DNA of 64,000 bases from Halostella limicola (GTDB lineage: Archaea; Halobacteriota; Halobacteria; Halobacteriales; Natronoarchaeaceae), in the NCBI RefSeq assembly GCF_003675875.1, contig NZ_RCDI01000001.1, positions 682,001 to 746,000 on the forward strand. Reading direction: 5' to 3'. The notes below the pieces were generated by a model. That model saw only the letters and a list, made by a program, of their open reading frames with translations, was not told where the DNA came from and searched no databases. The position numbers were made by a program, and so were the translations under genes. Every line of letters begins with the position of its first letter. Position 1 is the first letter of the stretch. This document shows, one piece after another, positions 15,608-24,342 of the stretch.

Positions 15608-16273
15608 TCACTCGCTCTCGTCGAACGGCTCCGCGTCGACGTAGCCCTGTTCTGCCGCCCACTGGCCCAAGATCCCGACAGTTCGAGCGCCGCCCGCGAC
15701 AACGCCCAGCAGGGCGGCCACGAACAGGACGAGGACGCCGAGGAACTCCACGAGCCCCATGCCGAAGCCGAGCGCGAGGAGCTGCGCCTCGAACAGGCCG
15801 GGCGACGGGAGGAGGAGGACGACCAGCGCGAGCGCGAGAAGCGTCACGACGTCGTCCGCGCGGCCCTCGCTCCAGTCGTACAGCCGCTCCCAGAACGTCT
15901 CTGGCGGGTCGAACCCCGTCACCCGCTCCGCGGCGATCTCGCGGGCGACATCCGGCGGTATGTCGTGTGGATCGAGGGCGTCGAGGTCGACCGACTGGTC
16001 GAGCGCTGCGGGGTCGACGTGTCCCCCGCCGTCGTCGGATACCCACCAGATCCGCCCCTGCCCCGTCGAGAGCGAGGCGACCCGGCCCTCGGTCGCGAGG
16101 TCGTCGAGGCGGCGCTTGACGGTCTGGCGCTTTATCGGCAACTCCGCGGCCACCTGCGACGTCGGGACCGCCGGCGCGTCGAGCGTCCGCGCGACGCGCT
16201 CGACCGCCTCGACGAGCTGCTCGTCGGTCGCCTTCTGGGCGGGCGGGTCCCCGGCCGTGGTGTCGCTCGACAT
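15608..16273 (-). CDS. Membrane-tethered helix-turn-helix protein
   Basis: The 221-residue protein has an N-terminal winged-helix region (about residues 15-80: TSQVAAELPIKRQTVKRRLD is the recognition unit, GRIWWVSD the wing). A linker holds DIPPDVAREIAAER, and two C-terminal membrane helices follow (about 145-165 and 170-200). This is a one-component regulator held at the membrane. It is divergent from the ABC exporter operon at 16494, with a perfect palindrome between them, so control of that operon is a reasonable guess. ATG 16273 is preferred to the GTG at 16330, which would add a basic tail. Confidence 0.65.
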   Translation of the reverse strand: MSSDTTAGDPPAQKATDEQLVEAVERVARTLDAPAVPTSQVAAELPIKRQTVKRRLDDLATEGRVASLSTGQGRIWWVSDDGGGHVDPAALDQSVDLDALDPHDIPPDVAREIAAERVTGFDPPETFWERLYDWSEGRADDVVTLLALALVVLLLPSPGLFEAQLLALGFGMGLVEFLGVLVLFVAALLGVVAGGARTVGILGQWAAEQGYVDAEPFDESE

Positions 16274-16362
16274 CCCAAGCGCCGAGTCGTTGGACCGCGA
16301 ACACAAAAAATCCGTGTGATAAGATACCAAGCGTCGGCAGTGATCGCCGGACGTCGCCGAAT

Positions 16363-16376
16363 TACGGCCGGCCGTA
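16363..16376. promoter_or_regulatory. 14-bp palindrome in the divergent intergenic region
   Basis: TACGGCCGGCCGTA is a perfect palindrome lying between the membrane-bound HTH gene (start 16273, minus) and the ABC operon (start 16494, plus), with a further half-site TTACGGC just downstream (16377-16383). A TATA-like CCTTTTATTC follows at about 16399-16408. An operator for the HTH protein is plausible but unproven. Confidence 0.45.
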
Positions 16377-16493
16377 TTACGGCTGAAACTGCTTTCTCCT
16401 TTTATTCTCCGCCGACCCCCGATCGGGAAACGAGTCGGTCACGCCGTTTCGACCGCCGCGGGCGGCGGCGAGACGCGGCGACCGGGTGATACG

Positions 16494-17528
16494 ATGTCCG
16501 AAACGAACTCGAACGATATCGCGATCCGAACGGAGAACCTGACGAAACGGTACGGGGACGTGACGGCGCTCGACGACGTGAGCCTGTCAGTCCGCGCAGG
16601 CGAGGTGTTCGGCTTCCTCGGCCCGAACGGCGCGGGCAAGACGACGACGATCGACCTCCTGCTCGACTTCATCCGACCGACCTCGGGGAGCGCGACGGTG
16701 CTCGGCTACGACGCCAACGCGGAGGCCGACGCGGTGCGCGACCGGATCGGCATCCTCCCCGACGGCTTCGACCTCTGGGGGCGGTCGACGGGGTATCGCC
16801 ACCTGGAGTTCGCGATCGAGTCGAAAGGGGGCGAGGAGACGCCCGACGAACTGCTCGACCGAGTCGGGCTGGACCCGGCCGACGCCGAGCGGAAGGTCGG
16901 CGAGTACTCCAAGGGGATGGCCCAGCGCCTCGCAATGGGGATGGCGCTCGCCGGCGACCCCGACCTGCTGATCCTCGACGAACCCTCGACCGGCCTCGAC
17001 CCCCACGGTATCCGGGAGATGCAGGCGCTCGTCCGCGAGGAGGCCGCCGGCGGGACGACCGTGTTTTTCTCCTCCCACATCCTCGGCCAAGTGTCGGCGG
17101 TCTGCGACCGCGTCGGGATCCTCAACGAGGGACGGCTCGTGGCGATAGACACCATCGAGGGCCTCCGGGAGAGCGCGGGGGTCGGCACGCGGCTCGTCGT
17201 CGACGTCGACGGCGCGCCCCCGGTCGACATAGAGGGTATCGAGGGCGTCGTGGAGACCGACCGCACCGACGGTCGACTCCGCGCCGTACTCGCGGACGAC
17301 GCGGCGAAGGCGCAAGTGATCCACCGGCTCGTCGAGGCCGGCGCGACGGTCCGGGACTTCCGCAGCGAGGAGGCGACGCTGGAGGACCTCTTCGCTGCGT
17401 ACACCGGGACGGGACCGGAAACGCCCGTGACCGCGACCGCCGAGGGGAACGGACGGGTAGGGGCGTCCCCGACTGATAGCGGGACCGACGCCGACCGGGT
17501 CGCCACCGGCGGGGGTGATCGCCGATGA
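16494..17528 (+). CDS. ABC-2 type exporter ATP-binding protein
   Basis: This 344-residue ATPase has Walker A GPNGAGKTT (43-51), the signature YSKGMAQRLAMGMAL, Walker B LLILDEPSTGLDP and the H-loop FFSSHILGQ. It belongs to the group that powers ABC-2 permeases, such as those acting in drug export or copper-enzyme maturation (NosF-like). The C-terminal 110 residues form a regulatory extension ending in a Thr/Gly-rich tail. It overlaps the permease gene by four bases (ATGA), so the two make one exporter. Confidence 0.85.
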   Translation: MSETNSNDIAIRTENLTKRYGDVTALDDVSLSVRAGEVFGFLGPNGAGKTTTIDLLLDFIRPTSGSATVLGYDANAEADAVRDRIGILPDGFDLWGRSTGYRHLEFAIESKGGEETPDELLDRVGLDPADAERKVGEYSKGMAQRLAMGMALAGDPDLLILDEPSTGLDPHGIREMQALVREEAAGGTTVFFSSHILGQVSAVCDRVGILNEGRLVAIDTIEGLRESAGVGTRLVVDVDGAPPVDIEGIEGVVETDRTDGRLRAVLADDAAKAQVIHRLVEAGATVRDFRSEEATLEDLFAAYTGTGPETPVTATAEGNGRVGASPTDSGTDADRVATGGGDRR

Positions 17529-18421
17529 GCTGGCGGCTCGTCGCGCGCAAGGACTTCGAGGACGTCATCCGGTCGTGGCTGCTCTGGTCGATCATCGGCG
17601 TCTTCCTGCTGCTGATGGGGATCATCGGCCTCGCCGCCAGCGCGGAGGACCTCTCCACCGCCGACGGTACCGCGATGTACATGCTGTTCAACTCGTTGGG
17701 CGCCCAGCTCCTGTTACCGGTGACGGCGCTCGTGGTCGGTTACATGGCCATCACGGCCGAGCGGCAGTCGGGGAGCCTCCGGATCCTCTTCGGCCTCTCA
17801 CACGACCGGCGCGATGTCGTGTTCGGGAAGGTCCTGAGCCGGGCGACTGCGATGCTCGCCGCGACGCTGGTCGTCTGTGGCGCGCTGCTCGCGCTGTTGC
17901 TCTGGACGGTCGGGTCGGTCTCCGTGCCGACGTATCTGGCCTTCCTCGGTCTGACGGTCCTCCTCACGCTCGCCTTCACTGGCATCGCCCTCGGCATCTC
18001 GTCGTCGACCGGTAGCCGGGCGACGGCGATGGGGGCCGCGATCGGGAGCTACGTGTTCTTCGCGCTGCTGTACCACCCGATCGTCGCCGGCGTCCACTAC
18101 GTGGTCGAGGGCGGCCTCGCCGGCTACGCCGCGCCGAAGTGGTACTTCCTGCTGCAGCGGCTCGACCCCATGACCGCCTACCGCGAGGCGCTGTCGCTGG
18201 TCACGGGGCGGTACCTCTCGCCGATGATCGGCTGGCCGCGGATGATCGAGGACGTCCCGGCGGGCGCGACGGCGGAGAACGGTCTCCTGCTCACCGAGCG
18301 CGTCGGCGGTGAGCTCCCCGTCTACCTCACCGAGTGGTTCAGCGTGGTCGTGCTGCTGGCCTGGTTCGCCGTCCCCGTCGCGGTCGGCTACTGGCGCTTC
18401 GAGCGGGCTGACCTGAACTGA
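17525..18421 (+). CDS. ABC-2 type exporter permease (NosY-like)
   Basis: The 298-residue protein has six predicted membrane helices and starts with RLVARKDFEDVIRSWLLW, the cytoplasmic N-terminal motif of NosY-like ABC-2 permeases. The loop GYMAITAERQSGSLRILFGL is the conserved E-R-x-x-G-S contact with the ATPase. It pairs with the ATPase encoded just upstream. A clear paralogue without its own ATPase is encoded at 26984-27832. The substrate is unknown. Confidence 0.8.
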   Translation: MSWRLVARKDFEDVIRSWLLWSIIGVFLLLMGIIGLAASAEDLSTADGTAMYMLFNSLGAQLLLPVTALVVGYMAITAERQSGSLRILFGLSHDRRDVVFGKVLSRATAMLAATLVVCGALLALLLWTVGSVSVPTYLAFLGLTVLLTLAFTGIALGISSSTGSRATAMGAAIGSYVFFALLYHPIVAGVHYVVEGGLAGYAAPKWYFLLQRLDPMTAYREALSLVTGRYLSPMIGWPRMIEDVPAGATAENGLLLTERVGGELPVYLTEWFSVVVLLAWFAVPVAVGYWRFERADLN

Positions 18422-18576
18422 TCGCTCCGGGCCGTTACGACCCGACTCTCGCACTCGATTCCGTCGCCGACCGTCGCGACCGCACCGTCGAAACGCACAA
18501 ATAGTCGCGTTCGCTCCCCGGCCGGCGAGCCAGCGATCGACGTAAAGTGGTCTGAGTACGACGATCTACGTTGACC

Positions 18577-19326
18577 ATGGTAGACAATAACACACAACGC
18601 CGGTCGGTCCTGAAAGCGATCGGCGCGGGAACGGCGCTATCGGCCGTCGGCGGGGTCGCCGCGGCCGGGGGAGACGACGACGAGCACGGTGACGACGGTC
18701 ACCATGACGACGATCACGACGACGGGTCGCGAAGCGACTGCGCGCAGTCGGAGTGCATCCACCCGGTGCTCGGTTACTCCGGACTGGACCCGGACGCAGA
18801 CCTCGCGAAGTCGCTCCGGGCGGACCACGAGGTGGACCTGGTCACGGAGCTCCGCGAGGACCGCTTCCTGCCGGAGTTCTTCTTCGAGCCGACCGGGCTC
18901 GCCGTCGAGCCCGGCGACGTCGTCCGGTTCAACCTCGCGACGCCGGACCACACCGTGACCGCGTACCACCCGCGGCTCGGCCGCCAGCGCCGCGTCCCGG
19001 AGGACGTCCCGCCGCTGTCGTCGCCCGTGCTCGGCGCGGAGGCGTTCTGGCTGTACCGGTTCGACGAGCCCGGCGTCTACGACCTGCTGTGTGCCCCGCA
19101 CGAGATCTTCGGGATGGTCACGCGCGTCGTCGTCGGCGACCCGACGCCGGACTTCGGCGAGGCAGGCGAGGGAGCCCGACCGCCGGAGCTGACCGCCGCG
19201 CTCGTGTACGACGATCCGCACCTCGACCCGAAGTACATCGACCGGCACGGCGAGGTCTCGTGGCAGGAGCTCAGAGACGATAGCAAGGAGATACTGGTCG
19301 AGTTCCCGGAGGGCGGAGAGGAGTAG
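18577..19326 (+). CDS. Tat-exported cupredoxin (plastocyanin/halocyanin-like) with His-rich leader
   Basis: The 249-residue protein starts with a twin-arginine signal (QRRSVLKAIGAGTALSAVGG). The mature N-terminus is extremely His/Asp-rich (residues about 30-52), a likely metal-scavenging tail. The cupredoxin domain has the copper ligands in order: His in PDHTVTAYHP, then Cys, His and Met in CAPHEIFGM. It should carry electrons or copper outside the membrane. It is larger than a classic halocyanin because of a long loop before the first ligand and an acidic C-terminal region. ATG 18577 gives the proper Tat signal; a TTG at 18571 is two codons earlier. Confidence 0.8.
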   Translation: MVDNNTQRRSVLKAIGAGTALSAVGGVAAAGGDDDEHGDDGHHDDDHDDGSRSDCAQSECIHPVLGYSGLDPDADLAKSLRADHEVDLVTELREDRFLPEFFFEPTGLAVEPGDVVRFNLATPDHTVTAYHPRLGRQRRVPEDVPPLSSPVLGAEAFWLYRFDEPGVYDLLCAPHEIFGMVTRVVVGDPTPDFGEAGEGARPPELTAALVYDDPHLDPKYIDRHGEVSWQELRDDSKEILVEFPEGGEE

Positions 19327-19397
19327 ATCGACATCGAGAGCCCGAAGCGTCCGGCAGGAGCGGAACCACCGCGGCCCGACGCGGTTTTCCGGCGACC

Positions 19398-19853
19398 TCA
19401 GCCCGACAGCGTCTCCTTCTCCTCGCGGATCCGGCGACGCATCTCCTCGTTCCCGTCGACCTGGGCCAGCTGTTCGGCGGCCTCCAGCGTTCGCACGCCG
19501 CTGTCGAGAAACGAGAGGACGTCGCCCTCGTAGGCGTACAGCATGTAGTCGTCGCCCATCACGTCGACGATGGCTCCGGGGCCGAGCCCCTGCGCGCGCA
19601 GTTCGAGCAGGTACCGGATGAACTTCTCCTCGGGGTGGCCGCAGTAGGGGTTGTTGTCGCAGTCGCAGTCGAGGAAGTCCTCGGCGAAGTCGAGCACCTT
19701 GTCCCGCGTCGACTCGTTCAGCTTCTCCAGCCCGTCGCCAGTGAACAGCACGTCCAGCGTCGCCCCCTTGAACGCGCCCTTGGGGATGTTCGTGTCGAGC
19801 TGGGAGCTGAGCTGCCGGTGGTTCTTGACGTAGATCTTGTCCGTGATGGCCAC
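19398..19853 (-). CDS. Conserved haloarchaeal protein, DUF5814-like, possible zinc site
   Basis: The 151-residue soluble protein begins MAITDKIYVKNHRQLSSQLD and contains DFLDCDCDNNPYCGHPEEKF, where three Cys and a His in C-x-C-x5-C-x-H order could bind zinc. I believe this belongs to a Halobacteria-specific family that I recall as DUF5814, associated with helicase-like proteins, but cannot confirm it here. It stands alone between two Tat-secreted protein genes on the other strand. Confidence 0.55.
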   Translation of the reverse strand: MAITDKIYVKNHRQLSSQLDTNIPKGAFKGATLDVLFTGDGLEKLNESTRDKVLDFAEDFLDCDCDNNPYCGHPEEKFIRYLLELRAQGLGPGAIVDVMGDDYMLYAYEGDVLSFLDSGVRTLEAAEQLAQVDGNEEMRRRIREEKETLSG

Positions 19854-20051
19854 AGTTGGGCGTCCGTAGGGGCGACGGCGGCAAAAGCGTCCCGGACGGC
19901 CGTCGATCCGTCCGCGCGGATACTGACGGCGATCTGACGGGGCCGGCGTCGCTTCCGTTCCGGAACGGGCTTCTCCGGATATTTCGGACGGACAGGTACG
20001 CTACCGTACGAAAACGGTTATCACCCCGGCCGAGGTGTGTCAAAGGGTGTC

Positions 20052-20921
20052 ATGACAAGGGATCGATCAGGTGTCTCCCGCCGCGCCGTGTTGCGGGCGT
20101 CGTCGGGCGCGGTCGGGTTCTCCGCGCTCGCCCCGCAGGTCGGCCCCGGGGCAGACGGACGGAACGCGACCGACCGGAACGTACCCGGCCGAGACGACCG
20201 CTGTCCTGACGCGACGAAGGCGCCGTCGATGCGCCACTGCGAGGCCGCCGAGACGGAGGGCTGCGCGGACGACCACCCGGAAACCGCGGCGATCAGGGAG
20301 GACGTGGACGACGCGCTGACGAACGACTACCCGGACGTGGGAACGCTGATCGACGAGGGATTCGTCCCCTACTTCGACCTGGCGCGCGACGGCGACGAGG
20401 GGGGCTACTCCCACTGGCTGAACCCGGAGTTCATCGGCGACGACTCGGTGCTCGACCCGGAGCGCCCCGAGTCCGTCCTCGTCGACAACAAGTGGTGGCG
20501 ACCGATCGGCGTCATGTTCGTCGGGACCGAGGGCGGCGACCCGCTCGACAGCCCACCGGCCGTGTACGAGACGGAGGATGGGCGGGCGTGCGCGCCGTGG
20601 CACTACCACGCAGGGCGGCCGGGGCGGTTCGCGTGGTGGTACTACGAGCAGTTCCACGAGGCGAAGTTCGGCGAGTGGTCCCTGCAACTGCCCTGCCGGA
20701 CGCCCTGCATGCTGCACGTCTGGACGTATCCGAATCCGGAGGGCGTCTACGCGCACGGCCCGCCGCCGCGGGGGAATCGCGGCGGCCCGCCGGCCGAGGA
20801 CCCGGGGTTCGACACGCCGGCGACGCCCGGCGAGGACGACCTCTCGTGGGCGGCGCTCCCCGACGACTTCGTCAGTCAGGTTCGGCCCGCCGAGTGGATC
20901 GTCGACTTGCTGGAGGGCTGA
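20052..20921 (+). CDS. Tat-exported protein of unknown function with conserved cysteines
   Basis: The 289-residue protein has a twin-arginine signal (SRRAVLRASSGAVGFSAL). The mature protein has no membrane segment and contains the motifs GYSHWLNPEFIGD, VLVDNKWWRPIGVMF, CAPWHYHAGRPGRFAWW and LPCRTPCMLHVW. The His/Trp/Tyr-rich motifs and paired cysteines suggest metal or haem binding, but I recognise no family. It lies near the Tat-exported cupredoxin at 18577. ATG 20052 begins directly before the signal; a GTG at 20037 adds five residues. Confidence 0.6.
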   Translation: MTRDRSGVSRRAVLRASSGAVGFSALAPQVGPGADGRNATDRNVPGRDDRCPDATKAPSMRHCEAAETEGCADDHPETAAIREDVDDALTNDYPDVGTLIDEGFVPYFDLARDGDEGGYSHWLNPEFIGDDSVLDPERPESVLVDNKWWRPIGVMFVGTEGGDPLDSPPAVYETEDGRACAPWHYHAGRPGRFAWWYYEQFHEAKFGEWSLQLPCRTPCMLHVWTYPNPEGVYAHGPPPRGNRGGPPAEDPGFDTPATPGEDDLSWAALPDDFVSQVRPAEWIVDLLEG

Positions 20922-20981
20922 GCGGTCGCCGGCGGCGACCGCAGGACCCATCTCCGTGCGCGGAGAGGTACGACCGACCGG

Positions 20982-22187
20982 ATGTCTCTCGAACGCGTCT
21001 GTTACGACTGCGGCAGGCGAACCGCCGAGCCCGTCGCCCGCTGTGACTGCGGCGAACCGCTGTGGCTCGCTACCGACCCCGGCTCCTTCGACTGGGACGA
21101 CGTCGCCGACGCGCCGGGGCTGTGGCGCTACGAGTCGCTCCTGCCGGTCGTCCCCGACCCCCTCGACGGCCTCGCGACCGCGGCGGGCGACACGCCGCTT
21201 TTCGGCGCGCCGGAACTCGACGCGTTCGCCGGCGTCCGCACCCACGTCAAAGTCGAGGGCCAGCAGCCGACGGGGAGCTTCAAGGACCGCGGGAGCGCGC
21301 TCGGCCTCGCCGCCGTCCGCGAGGGCGCCGTCGGCGACGTCGACGCCGTCGGCACCGTCTCACACGGCAACATGGCCATGAGCACCGCCGCGTTCGCGGC
21401 CGCGGCTGGCGTCCCCTGCACCGTGCTCGTCCCCGCGGACATCCCCGAGGAGCGACTGGGGATCATCGCGCAGTACGACCCGACGCTCCTTCGCGTCGAG
21501 GGCGACTACGGCCGCCTCTACCGGCGCTCGCTCGAACTCGGCCCCGAGCGCGGCGTCGCCTTCCTCAACTCCGACGCCCCGCTGCGCGTCGAGGGCCAGA
21601 AGACGACCGCCGTCGAGATCTGCGAGGCGTTCGCGCCCGACGTTCCCGACGCCGTCGTGCTGCCGGTCAGCAGCGGCGGCCACGCCAGCGGCGCGTGGAA
21701 GGCGCTGCGCGAACTCCGGGCGGCCGGGACCATCGACGACATCCCCCCGCTGTACCTCGTCCAGGCGGCGGCCTGCGCGCCGATCGCCGAGGCGTTCGCG
21801 GCCGGGGACGACGCGGTGACGCCCGTCGAGGGCGGCGACACGATCGCCTACTCCATCGCCAACGCCGACCCGCCGAGCGGCACCCGGGCGCTCCGCGCGG
21901 CCCGCGACACCGGCGGTGGCGCGCTCGCCGTGGACGACGACGCGATCCGCGCGGCCCAGCGCGCGCTGGCGACCGAGGCGGGCCTGAGCGCGGAGTCCGC
22001 GTCCGCGGTCGCGCTGGCCGGCGCGAGACGCCTCGCCGAGGGTGGCGAACTCTCGTCGGGCGACGACGTGGTCGTCGTCGTGACGGGAACGGGACTGAAG
22101 TTGTCCGGCGGCGCGGCGTCCGTCCCGACAGTCTCCATCGACGAACTGGACGCCGAACTGGCCGGGGCGGGCGAGCGCGCCCCGTAG
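20982..22187 (+). CDS. thrC: Threonine synthase
   Basis: The 401-residue PLP enzyme converts O-phosphohomoserine to threonine. An N-terminal four-cysteine motif (C7, C10, C21, C23) resembles the zinc-ribbon start of archaeal-type threonine synthases. PTGSFKDRG carries the PLP lysine K101, followed by TVSHGNMAMS (phosphate-binding Asn) and the glycine-rich VLPVSSGGHASG. Length and motif order are normal for the family, though related fold-type II PLP enzymes (for example threonine dehydratase-like paralogues) are a minor alternative. It appears to be transcribed alone. Confidence 0.85.
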   Translation: MSLERVCYDCGRRTAEPVARCDCGEPLWLATDPGSFDWDDVADAPGLWRYESLLPVVPDPLDGLATAAGDTPLFGAPELDAFAGVRTHVKVEGQQPTGSFKDRGSALGLAAVREGAVGDVDAVGTVSHGNMAMSTAAFAAAAGVPCTVLVPADIPEERLGIIAQYDPTLLRVEGDYGRLYRRSLELGPERGVAFLNSDAPLRVEGQKTTAVEICEAFAPDVPDAVVLPVSSGGHASGAWKALRELRAAGTIDDIPPLYLVQAAACAPIAEAFAAGDDAVTPVEGGDTIAYSIANADPPSGTRALRAARDTGGGALAVDDDAIRAAQRALATEAGLSAESASAVALAGARRLAEGGELSSGDDVVVVVTGTGLKLSGGAASVPTVSIDELDAELAGAGERAP

Positions 22188-22238
22188 GCGGGGTATCGCA
22201 GTCCCCCGAGGAGTCTGCCGACCGGTTCCGGCGACCTC

Positions 22239-23450
22239 TCAGCTCCCACCGCCCACGTACTCGTCCATCTTCCGCGCCATCGACAGCGCGAACGCCTCGT
22301 CGTTGACGTCGGTCTCCATCTCGACGAGCTCGACGTCGTCGTTCAGATGCTCCCTGAGCGCGTCGAACAGCGCCGCGTCGGCCTCGGGGTCGTGGAAGTC
22401 CTCGCCCTCGACGCTGATCTGGGAGACGCCCCGCAGCGGCAGGTAGACGGCGACGGGTCCCGACGCCGCGTTCAGCTTCTCGGCGATGATCTCGCCGATC
22501 GCCGCCGTCTCCTCGGGCGTCGTCCGCATCAGCGTCACCTGCGGGTTGTGCTCGTGGAACTGCCGGCCATCGAACTCCTCGGGGACGGTGTCCGGCGGGC
22601 CGAAGTTCACCATGTCGAGCGCGCCCACCGAGATGACGTGGGGGATCCCCGCCTCCCCAGGCGCGTCGAGGCGGTCCGGTCCGGCGTTGAGGACGCCGCC
22701 GACGTGCTCGTCGGCCCACTCGGTCGTCGTCACGTCGAGGACGCCGTCGACGATCCCCTGCCGGACCAGATCCTCCATCGCCCGACCGCCGGAGCCGGTC
22801 GCGTGGAAGACGATCGTCTCGTACCCCTGGTCTTCGAGGTACTCCCGCGCAGTCTGGACGCAGGGCGTCGTGACCCCGAACATCGTGACGGCGATGGTCG
22901 GCCGGTCCTCGACCTCGACGTCGGCCTCGTTCGCGACCATCCCGACCGTCGCCAGCGCCGCGTTCGCAATGATGCGCCGGGAGAGCTGGTTCAGCCCCTC
23001 GATGTCGGCGACGGAGTACATCATCGTCACGTCCGTCGACCCGACGTACGGCTCCACGTCGCCCGACGCCATGGTCGACGCCATCACCTTCGGCACGCCG
23101 ACCGGGAGCGCCCGCATCGCGGCCGTCGCGATCGACGTGTTCCCGGAGCCGCCGAGGCCGAGGACGCCGTCGAGGTCTCCCTCGTCGTGGAGCTGGCTGA
23201 CGATCTCGGCCGCGCCGCGACCCATGACGTCCATCGCCGCGCCGCGGTCGGCGCGCTCGCGCAGGTCGTCCAGATCTCCGCCGCCCGCCTCCGCGACCGT
23301 CTCGGCGCTCGTGTCCGGTTCGAACCCGGGGTCGCCCATGACGCCCGTATCGACAACGTGTACGTCGATCCCCTGTGCTTCGATCACGTCGCGGGCGAAG
23401 CCGATCTCCTCCGCCTTCGTGTCGAGCGTGCCGACGATGACGACCGCCAT
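22239..23450 (-). CDS. Tm-1-like ATP-binding domain protein (UPF0261)
   Basis: The 403-residue protein begins MAVVIVGTLDTKAEEIGFAR, the hallmark start of the UPF0261/Tm-1-like N-terminal family. Further family motifs are VLGLGGSGNTSIATAAMR, PKVMASTMASGDV and FHATGSGGRAMEDLV. In tomato Tm-1 and fungal homologues this domain is fused to a PEP-hydrolase-like TIM barrel; here that barrel is the upstream gene, and the two overlap by one base (TGATG). The reaction in archaea is unknown. The start at 23450 is fixed by the family motif; upstream in-frame starts run into the neighbouring gene. Confidence 0.85.
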   Translation of the reverse strand: MAVVIVGTLDTKAEEIGFARDVIEAQGIDVHVVDTGVMGDPGFEPDTSAETVAEAGGGDLDDLRERADRGAAMDVMGRGAAEIVSQLHDEGDLDGVLGLGGSGNTSIATAAMRALPVGVPKVMASTMASGDVEPYVGSTDVTMMYSVADIEGLNQLSRRIIANAALATVGMVANEADVEVEDRPTIAVTMFGVTTPCVQTAREYLEDQGYETIVFHATGSGGRAMEDLVRQGIVDGVLDVTTTEWADEHVGGVLNAGPDRLDAPGEAGIPHVISVGALDMVNFGPPDTVPEEFDGRQFHEHNPQVTLMRTTPEETAAIGEIIAEKLNAASGPVAVYLPLRGVSQISVEGEDFHDPEADAALFDALREHLNDDVELVEMETDVNDEAFALSMARKMDEYVGGGS

Positions 23451-24283
23451 CAGAACTCGATCCCCTTGAACTCGCGCGTCTGGTTCTCGATGGCCTCCTC
23501 CGTCGGCAGGCGCTCGATGCTCGACGCGCCGAAGAAGCCGACCACGCCCTCGGTCTCGTTCAGCACGTACTCGGCGTCGTCGGGCCAGGCGATCGGGCCG
23601 CCGTGGCAGATCACCATCACGTCCTCGTTCACGTCCTTGGCGGCGTCGTGGTGTGCCTGGACGCACTCGGCCGCCTCGTCGAGGTCAAGTGCCGTCTCCG
23701 CGCCGATGTCGCCGGAGGTCGTCAGCCCCATGTGCGAGACGATCAGGTCGGCCCCGGCCGCGGCCATCTCGCGGGCCTGATCCTCGGAGAAGACGTACGG
23801 GCAGGTGAGCATCCCCTGATCGGCGGCCTCGCTGATCATCTCGACCTCCTTGTCGTAGCCCATCCCCGTCTCCTCTAGGTTCCGCCGGAACTGGCTGCCC
23901 TCGTCGATCAGCCCCACGGTCGGGAAGTTCTGCACGCCCGAGAACCCCCGCCGCTTGAGATCCTCGACGAAGACGTCCATCTCCCGGAACGGGTCGGTCC
24001 CGTTGACGCCGGCCAGCACGGGCGTCTCCTCGACGACGGGGAGCACCTGCCGGCCCATGTCGAGGACGATCTCGTTCGCGTCGCCGTACGGCATGAGGCC
24101 GGCGAGCGACCCGCGGCCGTTCATCCGGTACCGCCCCGAGTTGTAGATGATCAGGAGGTCGACGCCGCCGCGCTCCGCGAACTTCGCCGACATCCCCGTC
24201 CCCGCGCCGGCCCCGATGATCGGTTCCCCCTTGTCCGCCGTCTCCCTGAGTCGCGAACGCGACTCCTCGCGCGTGTAGTGCAT
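23450..24283 (-). CDS. Phosphoenolpyruvate hydrolase-like TIM-barrel protein
   Basis: The 277-residue protein matches the PEP_hydrolase/Tm-1 C-terminal family: GEPIIGAGAGTGMSAKFAE, LLIIYNSGRYRMNGRGS, LMPYGDAN, VLAGVNGTDP, FSGVQNFPTVGLIDG-like VGLID, and VICHGGPI. It is the first gene of a two-gene operon with the Tm-1-like gene, whose ATG shares a base with this stop. The constant pairing and eukaryotic fusion indicate one complex or sequential reactions, but no substrate is established. Confidence 0.85.
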   Translation of the reverse strand: MHYTREESRSRLRETADKGEPIIGAGAGTGMSAKFAERGGVDLLIIYNSGRYRMNGRGSLAGLMPYGDANEIVLDMGRQVLPVVEETPVLAGVNGTDPFREMDVFVEDLKRRGFSGVQNFPTVGLIDEGSQFRRNLEETGMGYDKEVEMISEAADQGMLTCPYVFSEDQAREMAAAGADLIVSHMGLTTSGDIGAETALDLDEAAECVQAHHDAAKDVNEDVMVICHGGPIAWPDDAEYVLNETEGVVGFFGASSIERLPTEEAIENQTREFKGIEF

Positions 24284-24342
24284 GTGGCACTAGTTAGCAA
24301 TGATAGTCCGTCTAATCAATATTCGCCAAGACGTTCGTCGGC

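Noticed and set aside
20067-21245. 392-codon minus-strand frame opposite the Tat protein and thrC
   Set aside because: Arg/Val-rich shadow without domain features; the plus-strand genes show clear family motifs.
22347-23780. 477-codon plus-strand frame opposite the Tm-1-like gene
   Set aside because: No recognisable motif, and composition typical of an antisense shadow; the minus-strand protein matches a known family throughout.
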